This document shows positions 49,783 through 60,681 of a stretch of DNA of 64,000 bases, piece by piece. The translations under genes were made by a program, and so were the position numbers. The DNA is taken from NCBI GenBank assembly GCA_030386875.1, contig CM059573.1, positions 27,135,891 through 27,199,890 of the forward strand, read 5' to 3'. The notes beneath the pieces were generated by a model that made no database searches, was not told where the DNA came from, and saw only the letters and a program-made list of their open reading frames with translations. The DNA is from Morinoia aosen. Its lineage: Eukaryota > Arthropoda > Malacostraca > Amphipoda > Talitridae. Every line of letters starts with the position of its first letter. The stretch's first letter is position 1.

Positions 49783-52040
49783 TTTTCACTATCATACTAC
49801 CCGTGGCTCTACGGTGCCCTCTTGAAATCATATGTTGTTTAGGCATTATTTCAAGGTGAGCCGGGGGTGATATGATATTTCCCATATACGCGAAAAGTGA
49901 AAAGGTTCTAGTTTTCTGTCGTGGCTTTTTGTTCTCCCTTAGAATCCATTGGCGAGCGTGATCTGGATGGGATGCTCCTCTAAGAAACCACTTTATTTGG
50001 TTTGCCAAGCCTAACTTCTCTTCTCCAGCGTGTGTTTCATTTCCAAATTTAATTTCTTCGATTCTTGGTAGTGCCTAGGTTCGTATGTGAATACTAATGA
50101 AACTTTCTAATGATGAAGTCAAAGTTTTATATGATCTGACGCGGTGGTACCTCATTTAAATCACTGATTCATTCCTCCTTACTAAATTGCAGTTCTGTGT
50201 TGGGCTGGGAGGTGCCGGAACTCTGATGGCCTCCAGTTGTTTGTTAAACGTTCAGGACGTAACAAGATACTCCTTGAAACTCGTTGGATCGTCTGGCACG
50301 GCGAAGACCATTTAATTATCTGCATTTTTCTAATTGGGGATTGATCGTTCAGTGTTGGCGTGTTGTAAAAGTTTCAATTATTAAACGTGTGAGTTCATCT
50401 GTGCATCATTTCCTGTGTTCCGGTTAAAAAACCCTACAAATTCACAATGAAAATTATTTACAGTTGAACATACTTAGTAACTCCTACTGATCAAACTTTG
50501 AATACAATTAATTTTGAAATTTGTTTAACAAGGACTGAAGAAACTGGAGCCTAATCTTGTAAAATTGGGCTTACGATACACCTACTTCCGAAATTTATCT
50601 TTGTTCCTTGGCACGAGACAGCCTGGAAAAGCTCGAACATGCAAGATTTGAGTCGATTGCGTCAAGCTCATGAACTTCCAAGATTCGTGCAGTTGGTAGT
50701 TTCAGTAATAACACAGCTGCATGAGTACGTGCATTGGCATGCTTTCGATTTGTCGAATTTCGTTAGACGCAAAAACCAAAATTCATTCCTCACTAACTTG
50801 AGTTCACTGGTGATCCTCGTTAAAAAAATACGAGAAGCGAAATCCAAGTTTTATAAATGACTTCCAATGATAAGCGAGGCTTGTTTTTAACTTCTGAAAA
50901 GTTTCCACGACATGCTGGAGTATGTGTCTATTATTCCTGAGCTTATTATTTAAGAATGACACAGTATACGAAAACTTTTAGCTTCCCTCGTCGTACTACT
51001 TTGGGAGTCTATAGAGTTGCTGGCGCGTGTGAATTGTGAATAGAAAATATTTTAAGTATTTTCAGGCAATGTTTAATCGAATTTGCACACACAGTCATTA
51101 TTATAGTTAACTTCCATAAAAATCATTACGGATTTGTTCGACTCTGATGGGTTGGATAATCTCGGGAGTGCGAGAAGTTTGAAGGCGATCACTTGGCAAT
51201 CGCTGCCTATTATTCACTCACGGTACCACCAACGTCAAGGAATTAAAAATTAAGCAGAATTTTATAAGAAATTTGTTTTAATTTGAACGTTTTAATTAAC
51301 GACAAGGTGATTTACCAGTATTCCAATTAACGATGAAAATTATTCAAAGAACTTTATCCGCATCCTGCATTCCCTGTAGCGAACATGCATCAACGATTTT
51401 GTGCGAATATGCGCCTAAAAAGAATTTAACTTTTAAAATATGATATTTCTGATGAACTTTCTCATTAATCAAAAAGAATTACACCTCATATTAAAAAAAG
51501 GAACAATTGTTATAGATATAAATATTCACACCGCACTATATCTGCCATGATATTCAAGCTCTGACTGCCATGACCGTGTGGGCTCTACAAGGGGCTTTCC
51601 AGGCAAAACCTCTATGTGTTTTAATCACAATTTATTTGTTCCTTTTTTCACAGTATGATGTATTTGAAATAATTCCTGATCACTAATATGGTATTCAATA
51701 GATTGTGTACGAATTTCTAGCCTTAGTTCGGCGTGCTTATTTGCACATCTTGTTCATTTTATTCTGATAGCTCGCCTATTAGATTTAAGCTAGATTTAAG
51801 AACATCAGGTTAGTTACTATATTTTCATGATATAAAGGGCAGGATGTAGGAAACAATTTCTTGGCCCGGCAGTTTCCGTTCTTCTTAGCGACTGACGATC
51901 GATAAGAAGTATACTCAAGCGTGCGTTAGCACCGAATAATCAGACTTTTCGCAGATCTCCAACCTTGCACAACCATCGGTGTCAACTGCTCGATCAAAGC
52001 CATATTCTGCGTAATCTACTGAGAGCACCATAGGTATTAC
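49783..52040. other. No gene recognised
   Basis: Intergenic DNA with short ORFs only (for example 50639-50860, plus). No domains, splice-consistent exons or paralogous matches were seen. Confidence 0.4.
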
Positions 52041-52430
52041 TAACCTGCTGGAGGTGCTCAACTTCCACGCTGCACCGTACTTACCTTCTGGAGGCACTCG
52101 ACTTCCACACTTACCTGCTGGAGGCACTCGACTTCCTCACTTACCTGCCGGAGGTGCTCGACTTCCACGCTGCTTCACACTTACCTGCCGGAGGCGCTCG
52201 ACTTCCACGCTGCTCCACACTTACCTGCTGGAGGCGCTCGACTTCCACGATGCTCCACACTTACCTGCTGGAGGCGCTCGACTTCCACGCTGCCCCACAC
52301 TTACCTGCTGCAGGCGCTCGACTTCCACGCTGCTCCACACTTACCTGCTGGAGGCGCTCGTCTTCCACGCTGCTTCACACTTACCTTCTGGAGGCGCTCG
52401 ACTTCCACGCTGCTCCACTTACCAGACTGG
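52041..52430 (-). repeat. 40-bp tandem array carrying a 5' splice-site consensus
   Basis: Ten units start at 52041, 52081, 52111, 52141, 52181, 52221, 52261, 52301, 52341 and 52381; the second and third are shortened to 30 bp. On the minus strand nearly every unit contains GCAGGTAAGTG or AAGGTAAGTG, matching the CAG|GTAAGT donor consensus. A further copy (TCTGGTAAGTGG) lies at the upstream edge near 52430. Both strands have long open frames because the units are GC-rich and lack stops, so the ORFs here are weak evidence of coding. Confidence 0.85.
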
Positions 52431-53449
52431 GGACAGGCGGACGTAAATCCAGTACCAGGGGATCTACACTTCGTGGCGTTCTGCCTTGAGGTGAGGAAGC
52501 TTGCCGGACTTGCCAAACCCCTTAAGTTTCCGAACCCCTGCCATTTATACTATGGAGATTTCTATTAGGTCTCGAACCATTATTATACATTCTGAGCAAT
52601 ATATTGATGGGTCGCGTTTGATGGTGGCTCATCAAACTAACCAAAATTAATTACGTTAATTCTTTTTTCAGTAAATTAAGGATCAAGCGCATGTATGTTC
52701 ATTATCATTCTTTGTTTTCAGTGCTTGGAGACTCGAGGAAGGAGTGGCGAGCGGCGGGCCTGGGCAGTGAGGTTTCTGCTAGTGTAGCCTGCCCCCAACT
52801 CGTACCATTTGCCGCCAAGCGCAAAGCTCCAACTCAATCTATAGTTCTTGATAACTTGCTTGCAGAAGCAAATAGGTTTCTGAAACGATACTTTTCCTTG
52901 ATCCTTTACATTTGCGATCCCATTTTATTTGCTAGATTGCTATAGAAAATTTTCGTTCAGGAAGTGTTCGCAATCAAATCGTGAGTGGATTTTGATTTTA
53001 TATTCCCGATTTCAACTTCTCAAGAAATGGCATGAATGGAAAATACCTTTTGACGTGACAGTCATGTGCAGTTTCATTTAAAAGCACAGTGGCAGCTCAT
53101 CATCCTCTTGAAACAAAGTACATAAATAGAGCAGGCCACCTGCACGACAGCGCCACTGCAACTCTTACTCAGGCAATCATTTCCTCTTCTAAAGATGGTA
53201 TCTCGTTCACACTACGGGGACAATAATCGACGCCATTTCATTGCACGAAATTTATAGTTTCAGCAGAGAAGTTATTGGCCGCTTCCAAGCTAATATTAGT
53301 AGTTTCACCGTAAAGCAAGCATTAATTATTGCAATTTAACTTCGACCACGGGCATAAGTTTTGATGGAAGGCATTACATAATTTCGTACTTACTTTACAT
53401 GATTCTATACGCTTCCGTGATCCATTCACCGCTGCGGATGAAAGTCGCC
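52431..53449. other. Flank of the 40-bp array; possible exon unresolved
   Basis: A GC-rich stretch at 52731-52830 follows TTTGTTTTCAG on the plus strand and is open for about 70 codons, but has no recognised domain. Otherwise nothing supported. Confidence 0.3.
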
Positions 53450-54213
53450 ATTTTCAAAGCACTCACTTTACTTCTTGTGCATAAAACGCCATAGGTGTGC
53501 CGGTAATTCCTGTACGGTACAACAAGCAGAATACAAACTCCCTGAAATTCAATTTCACGACTAATATTTCCTTCAACACTTATTCCTAAGTTTAAATTCC
53601 CTCTTATATACGCTTTAGTTGACAACGAGCTCCTTCAAAATCCTCTTCAATACTCAAATAAATTAAATTCCGTTAAGATCCACACAATTTTCAGGAGTGA
53701 TGGTCGTAAAGGTTTTCATATTGATTTATTACAAACAGGATTATTTTGTCTACATTGATTGGTTGAAAATTGACTGAGGACCAGATCTGTTGATGCATAT
53801 ACATAGTTAATGTTGAGCTAGAAACCAAATTTTCTACGACCGAACTCAAGCATCAAATATAGCTTGAAACATAATCCCCGGCATTGAAAACTCCATCGAC
53901 TTTATTTGCTGTTACCATCACTGTTCATATAATATATGGGCCGGCAACCAAATTCAGCGAAGAACTTCAACTTACAAGCTGCCTATTCTTTTCCCTTCAT
54001 CCGCTAGATATCAAACTACAAGAGAAGGATATTCTTCATATGTGAAATTCCATGGTTGTTTTCATATTTCTCATATTATTTAGGATTCTAGTTAGAAGCA
54101 ATTATGGCCGAGGCAAAAATCCAAGATATTGAGCCATAAAAATAAATCCATACTACGACAGTTGGGATAAATTAAACACTGTGGTGCCAGTAAGGCGTTT
54201 ATATGCAGCAAAG

Positions 54214-54250
54214 TATATAAGAGACACACGGAAAACTGTATTTCAGCAGT
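54214..54250 (+). promoter_or_regulatory. TATA/initiator-like core promoter, antisense to gene B
   Basis: TATATAAG at 54214-54221 and TTTCAGCAGT with its A at 54245 keep the same 31-base spacing as the gene A copy, within a block of about 125 well conserved bases. Confidence 0.35.
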
Positions 54251-54514
54251 ATGGAAAAAGGGCTTCTGCTCTGACGGCCTCCCTGGTGCTTGAATGAACA
54301 AATTGTTGTACGGGTATTGGTGGTTGAATCAAAACTGGCCCTAAAATTTGAATAATACCTGAATAATACCTGAAGTCTGCAGAATCTTGACCATAGACTA
54401 AACTATACCTTTAAATTAACCAGCCATGTGCAAGAGAATATAATCAAGCAAGTCAAGAACGAAATTGGAGATTGATAACAAGGCCAGACACAGTCAAACG
54501 TATCTGTTACGGTC

Positions 54515-54616
54515 TCACTCAGCGGTGACTTGGAAGTTGAAGCCATACTTCTCCCTTGTGGGACTTGCGCTGTCACCAAACTCAAACCTGACCTTCCCGC
54601 CTGGGGACGTAATTTC
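54515..54616 (-). CDS. Gene B last exon (end of CUB domain)
   Basis: Acceptor TTACAG, 33 codons ending Y-G-F-N-F-Q-V-T-A-E, then TGA. Confidence 0.8.
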   Translation of the reverse strand, partial: EITSPGGKVRFEFGDSASPTREKYGFNFQVTAE

Positions 54617-56862
54617 CTGTAATTTAGAGAGAATATTAGCAACGGATTACACCATTACTTGACTTGGAATTTTGCTGATATAAGCAGTAATTATGCATCA
54701 AATCCACTTCGGTATTATTAGGGGTGTATATACGACACCATTTGAATCGCCACATGTATCGAATCAGGAAAGAAATAACGCACAAATTTTATGTTCTTCC
54801 TGCTGGTCTATGCTGTTAGGCTTAAGCCAGAGCCGCCATTTCATAGCCACAGTTGATGACAACCCACCGTCGGTGCAGAGGCGTCGCAGAAGTCAATGCT
54901 TGAGGATCCGTTGGCGTCATCAGTCACGGCTGTCATGGTGAAGCCATCGCACTGGTCGCTGTCTCTGAAGTTGACGAAGGTCACGTTGATCGTAATCTCC
55001 CCAACGCCTGTGAACTCTGCCCAGCAGTCTGCCACGGGGTAGTCGTTGGGGAAGTTCTTGCAGCCAATGCCAGCGTGGGAAAGGACGTATAAGGGTTTTC
55101 CAGATTCCACTTGGATGGTTTTACCGCAGATGTCGTCTGTTATTCGAGTACACCATTACTTACATTTCGAAATAAATATTAATACCCAATGATGTGAGCA
55201 TGCCATCATAGCTTTTAACATTCGGTCGTAAATATACGGAATAGTGGAGAAAATACCATTGGAGTACTAAGAGGTTATATCGGGGTTGAAGAGTCACAAA
55301 ATTGACGGTGTTCGCTTAGGATCTTTTATGAACACATAACCAAATCACTCATTTGGGGTAATGAATACTCTGAGCATCGAGATTAATGTTGAACAAGTAT
55401 ATCTTGTAATTATTTTACAGAATGGATAGTGTATAAGACAATACTGTGAAATTTTGAATAGAAGCATTGCTGGAGTATTTTTGAGAATGAATTCTATGAA
55501 AAAGAAACACTTCCAAATGATGGACAAAACATAAAGAAGAGTTTGGGATTTTCAAACAAAGGGGAAGAGTCAGCCTAGTTTGTTACCGTTGAGATTAGGC
55601 GCGAAAATACAAATTCTTTTGAGGTTCGAATAAAATGCACTAAATGAAAAACGTTGTTTAATAAAAACTGGCAGCAGCTCGTGGTAAATAAAATCATATT
55701 GGGAGGAAAAATACATTTCGAATTAGATGGAACCAGCGAAATGAAATAAAAACTAATGACTCAAACTTACGTGTGAAATAATGTAATTTCAGCTGTTAGC
55801 TGGACATGTTTATATTAACTTCAACAAATTTGAATCTTTTACTATGCGAGGGAATTTATAATTGTAACATCATGTGCGTGAAGGTTCACTTACAGAACGA
55901 AGATGGATCACTCAGAGAAATTGTTTTTCTTGTGACAAAATCTGTCGTAGGATCGAAGTGCAAATGTTAAATAATATCTTACCGTTGGATACACATCCAC
56001 GAATTATTTTCTCCAAAAAATTTTGAAAAAAGCATATATTCATATTGAAAATTTATTCAAGAAGCAGAGATAAAGAAAATCGCTCTATATTCTTACCACT
56101 GTCTTAAAAAAATATATTTATTAAATTTTATCTTCCAATTCCGTAAAGAAAATAGCTGTCGCGTTTGAAGCAGACCACCTTTAATTAGCACACCATTTAG
56201 GTGGGTGGCAGCGCCAGCGCTGCGCAGCGACTGCGCAAAAATGTCATCTTCACCGCAGTTGTAGCCTGCAACGTAAACATCAGGCGTGGAAAGGCTCAGT
56301 TCTGCGAAGCCGACTGGCAGACACGTCTGCTGTCTAAAGCACCTCAGTTATCTAAGGCGATCATTAGTACACTAAATTTTGGTAATACCATTCGAGATAT
56401 ATGAGAGGGCTCCAGTTAGGCAGTGTTTGCAATTCTTCAGATCATAATCTCAAAGCACATATTGGTTAAAGTTCTTCAACATCCGTGTAAACAGAATAAT
56501 TCTATGTTCAAATAACCTTCATGAGGCAGTATCTCTCAAACCCAATCGATTTGCTCCCGCTTCAATGATGTGTGAATCCGTTCGAATAAAAGTTGCATTT
56601 CTGCTAATAACGCAGGAGAGGCTACCATAAAATGTCCCAGCGGGGCAAAATGTGGGCTTCGAGTAATATTTTCTAGCTATTTCATTTCACTCACGGAGTA
56701 TAAGGAGATTGCTTGCCGGAATCTCAGGTGCAAATGTGAGGAATATTTCGCTGCATGTGCTGGTGGTGTAGCAGCTGGGGTCGGCCAGAACGGGACTATC
56801 AGAATACTGCACGTCTTCCCCGTATATCGCGAAATATTTGAGTACTTCAGTCATTGATGTCC
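54515..56862 (-). CDS. Gene B: 3' half of a paralogue, CUB domain intact
   Basis: Three exons correspond to A exons 6-8: 56862-56695 (acceptor CCATTTCAG, one codon shorter than A), 55136-54868 (one codon shorter, in the S-S-A-S-T-D region) and 54616-54515 (same length, TGA at 54517-54515). Frames and phases (1,1,0) are intact. CUB cysteines and the D-Q-C-D-G-F motif are kept. Differences from A are mainly conservative, for instance a tryptophan after the third CUB-region cysteine in place of serine, and a C-terminus ending A-E rather than S-V. The intron upstream of exon 6 is interrupted at 57341 by LTR retrotransposons, so exons 1-5, if present, lie beyond the right edge. Whether the gene is still expressed is unknown. 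Confidence 0.8.
54868..55136 (-). CDS. Gene B CUB-domain exon
   Basis: Acceptor AATAACAG, donor GTGGGT. It retains all five cysteines found in gene A exon 7. It is 269 bases against 272 in A, preserving phase. Confidence 0.85.
56695..56862 (-). CDS. Gene B exon equivalent to A exon 6
   Basis: 168 bases, phase 1 at both ends, donor GTGAGT. It keeps the A-D-P-S-C-Y-T-T-S-T-C-S-E-I-F-L segment unchanged. Confidence 0.8.
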
Positions 56863-57340
56863 CTGAAATGGATGTTAAGTATGTCGTATGAACTTTGACA
56901 GTAGACTTATATATTCTCAGACAGAACATCTTCCTTTAAGTACAACAGCAACATTTGTCTAAGCATTTGAATATTTGAATGTTCTACTATGCTGCGAGCT
57001 AAAACGGCGAATTATCATAAACATATTCTTCAAAAACAATGATGGCTAACGATAATAGATGCTTGCTTTGACTTCCCCCTAAAAATAAAATTCTGAATAG
57101 TCACATGTAAAACTTTTATTTACTCACCATAGTTAAAACCATTAAAATGATTGGCAAATTTAACTACACTGTTTTTAATTATAAAATGCACATTGCTATG
57201 GAACTCCACTTGTCCCATTAAATGCAAACAATAAGGAATAAAATCGCAAATAATTTCAAGACACGCAAACTGCTGTAACTCAGGGAACTGATTCGGTGTT
57301 AATTTCTGAAAGAGAGAAACGCCATTAAATGATAACTAAC

Positions 57341-58126
57341 TGTCAGGCCGCACAGGGGTTGTCGAGCCTTTTGTGTTAATTACCCATAATCCCAAGTATT
57401 TTCTTTATGTGTCCAGCTTCCTGAACGTCGACTTGTCTGTTTCTCTGCGCTGATGTTGCGTCTGCGCATTTACTTTAGTTAGTCCTCAAATATCATTTGT
57501 ATTACATGTCGATATTCCAATGTTTTTTTGATTACCTAGCTAAATAAGACTAATATTTTAAATGCAATTTTGAGTGGTATACCCTGTTATGCAGTAGCTC
57601 ATGTCTGTACGCACTATTGTTGCAATAGAAAATAAATCACTGTCTTTGTTAAAATATATCAGTGTATGTAATAGGGACTGCAAAGAGATTCAGCGTTGAA
57701 CAAGGCAGAACCTAGTGTCAAAAGAGTTTTGTTTCTCATTATAGATACAGGCTATAGTATGATACGAGACCTCGCCTAAAAAGGAGTTTAAGGAGCCACC
57801 TCGAAAGTACGAATTATTTCGCATAGTTTTGTCGATTAGGAAGGCGCTGTCGCAGTTCGGCACTAACAGAGTTCACTTCTGTTGCGCTAGCGGTCTCACA
57901 CGGCGCTGACAGTTGCTCGTCTTCCTAATGGTACCGCCGTAGTTCGGCACAAAACGGAATTTACTTCTGTTGCCCTAGCGGACTGATTACGGCGTAGGCG
58001 GTACCCACACGAACCTCAGGAAGGGCAGCTACAAAGAAAAAGCTAGCGCCCAGAAAAAGGTAGCTGCACAGAAAACAGCCCCCCTTTTCCACGAACCCTC
58101 ACGTCGACCGCACGACTGTATCGACA
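57341..58126 (+). repeat. 5' LTR of retrotransposon 1
   Basis: Begins TGTCAGG at the exact point where homology with gene A intron stops, and ends ...CGACA five bases before the primer site. Contains AATAAA at about 57630. Two imperfect direct copies (about 57855-57910 and 57945-57995) share GTTCGGCAC, ACTTCTGTTGC and CTAGCGG. Confidence 0.65.
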
Positions 58127-58131
58127 TATTC

Positions 58132-58149
58132 TGGCGCCCGAACAGGGAC
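58132..58149 (+). promoter_or_regulatory. tRNA-Lys primer-binding site
   Basis: TGGCGCCCGAACAGGGAC is the exact complement of the 3' end of tRNA-Lys(UUU) as known from lentiviral priming. It marks the start of minus-strand DNA synthesis for element 1. Confidence 0.85.
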
Positions 58150-58230
58150 CCAGAAGCGTCGCGCAACTACCAGCGTTGCCTGTGATTTCTGGGTTCTACA
58201 CAACTACGCGGACACCGCAATTAAAACAAG

Positions 58231-59330
58231 ATGAACCTCGTCGCTCAAGCTCGAGAATACGTCGAAGCCCTCGGCCTCACTCCCACCGATGCGGAGTACA
58301 GGGAAGAATTCACCAGCCGCCTGAGGCATTTGGAAAAAGCGGAACGAGAAGCTGCGGAGCGAGAAGCCGCAGAACGAGCAGCAGAACGAGAAGCCGCAGA
58401 ACGAGCAGCGGAACGAGAAGCTGAACGAGAAGCAACACAACGAGACCACGAGCTCAGACTCAGACAACTCGATGCTCAAATCGCTCCTCAAAATGCTAGA
58501 GTAAAGATACCTCCACCGACTCCATTCGATCCCACAAAAGAAAGGATGGACGAATTTTTGCAACGCTTCTGCAGTCATACAACAGCAATGGGATTCACTG
58601 AAGTCGATGCTGTTGTCATGCTTCATAACTTGATCACACCGAAGGAACGTCGACTCATCGATACCCTGTCCGCAGCAGATCGCTTCAAGCTTCCTGAAAT
58701 CAAATTGCTTCTACTAAATGCTCATAAAGTCACTCCAGCAAAACTACGCGCTAACTACTACGAAATGAAGCCAGAAGAAGGCAACATTATGTCACGTTAC
58801 CTACGGCGTCTAGAACAAGCCTTAGACGCTTGGTTAAAAGGATGCAATATCGAAGCCAACTACGAGACTCTTCGAGACTTTCTTCTTGTTGACCGCGCAT
58901 ATTCCAGCTTGCCTCCCTTCCTCGCTACTCAATTGCGTGACAGGGATGGTAACACAGTCGCGAACCTAGGAGAGCAGGGCCTACCCATGTGCAAAACAAA
59001 GCCGCCTTGTAGTCACACATAAATCGAGACACTCAGGCCGAGAGATACGGCAAACCAACGGTCGTTTTCGAAGGAGCAGAGCGTGAGAATGCGGTACTAC
59101 CAATTAGAAGAGAGGGAAGGCGGTCGCAGTCAAGGTCCGAGGATTCTTATAGGCCGAAATAAGTACAGAGGACAACCCTCAGGAAATAAGCTAGGCGGCG
59201 AAACGAACAAGAGGCAGTTCTACAACCGACGCCACGACGCGAAGTATAAGAGATAAAACGCGGGTGTGTTCGCTGTAACAAACGTGCTCAAAGATATAAT
59301 GAAAAGTGATTATTGGATATATTGAAAATT
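58231..59330 (+). pseudogene. gag of retrotransposon 1, frameshifted and truncated
   Basis: The first 263 codons (to 59022) are open. Residues about 33-80 form a charged E/A/R heptad stretch likely to be a coiled coil. Residues about 90-240 look like a Ty3/Gypsy-type capsid region (P-F-D-P-T-K-E-R-M-D-E-F-L). From about 58970 the homologous reading continues in another frame with stop codons and reaches a half zinc knuckle (C-V-R-C-N-K) at about 59266-59285, then stops resembling gag. No pol of this element is visible before the second element begins, so it is a dead fragment or is interrupted by it. Confidence 0.6.
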
Positions 59331-59599
59331 ATACTAAGTTTCACGCCAAAATGTGATCATGAAATTCATACATTTTCTCGTTTTACTTGCAGAAGAGCAA
59401 ATTAAACTTGCAGCGTGGGAATCAATTAATGGAACACTTAGGCGCAACGTCTCTAGGGAGGGTAAGAACGAAGCCGTTTCTTGGGAAAAGATGATTTTCT
59501 TTTATAAAATTGTCTGAAATTTATTGGCATACAGTAATGCAAAATTGAAATGGTTTAAGGGAGCTTAATGGGTGCTATCATAATTAATAAGTTAAAATT
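59331..59599. other. Junction between the two retroelements
   Basis: Sequence of unknown origin. An acceptor-like TTTTACTTGCAG and donor-like GGTAAGAAC bracket an open 70-base stretch at about 59393-59460, too little to call an exon. Confidence 0.3.
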
Positions 59600-60681
59600 T
59601 TGTCTTGTCAGGTGGGGCGGAGTCATATGTCTGAGGATTGATCAGCTCGAATGAAAGGAAATCGACGTGTGAATATACTGAAGCGGAATAAGCAAAATAA
59701 CGTCATCACTAGACATTTTCTGAACAGTGAATAAGGCAGTCCTTTGAACTGAAGCGAGTCGCGGACGAATGTTTGTGGTTGAAGTGACCATTGCCCACTG
59801 TGCTGCTGGAACAACTGAGATAGAAATAGAACAAGATAGATGAATTCTCATGTGTAACTCTTGTAAACTTAGCGGCGGCCGGCCAGCCAATATTTCCGTA
59901 TAATTATGTGATGTAAGTCATTTGACGTATGCTATTTGATTTCATTACTTAATTGGCATCATTCCTAACACCATTCATTGTGTGTAAGCTCATTAATGTT
60001 TGTATGACGTATAGCTGGAAATTATAAATGTTAAGCATAGTTTATCCTGTGTATCATGCCCCACAATATTAGAAGCGATCAATCGTAATACCACGGAGGG
60101 CGCCCAGAAAATGCGCTACGTAAGTGGGTCAGCGATCACCGGTGAGTACCTTTTCTTTTTTAGTATATATACTGTAGTGTCAATTATTTTCCATGAATTT
60201 TTGTGTCGTATATGTATTCTTTGGAGGTGTGCCATTCCTCAATTCCGAGAGCCGGATCTTCCTGTTAATGAAATGTTAACAAGAGGTGAAGGGCCTATTT
60301 CTCGTGACATCTCAATTTGGTAAGATCAACACGATCGCTTTGTAAATTTGTGAATTTTGTGGGTGTAGTATAACAGTTGCATTGTATTTTTTTTGCGTGG
60401 TTATTTCATGTGCAAAACGTACAGAAATTCAGTAGAGGTACATAACTCGTAGTGATGATTTTCTGTGTTCCGGTGTGAGAAGCCAGCAAGCACACTGCCA
60501 TATAGATAAAGAAAGTGAAAGTGTTTATAAAAGTGATAAGTTTCAGTGAGAAAATTCTAGTGTGCTCACACGATTAATTCAAAGTTTCAGTGAAATTCCA
60601 CAGTGAGTGTGTTTTAAAAATTATTTGAGTGATCGCAAAATTTTGAGTTTTGGAAAAAGTAAATAGGAGAAGATCGACACT

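Larger units (their letters stand above)
53450..57340. repeat. Segmental duplication, right copy (pairs with 15780-20060)
   Basis: Colinear with the gene A 3' region through flank, exons and introns, with many small indels. Ends sharply at the LTR start TGTCAGG. Confidence 0.8.

Noticed and set aside
52054..52489. Overlapping proline/cysteine-rich ORFs on both strands
   Set aside because: They arise from stop-free GC-rich 40-bp units read in rotating frames.
59393..59460. Exon-like stretch between the retroelements
   Set aside because: Acceptor and donor consensus present but only about 70 bases, with no homology to the gene family.
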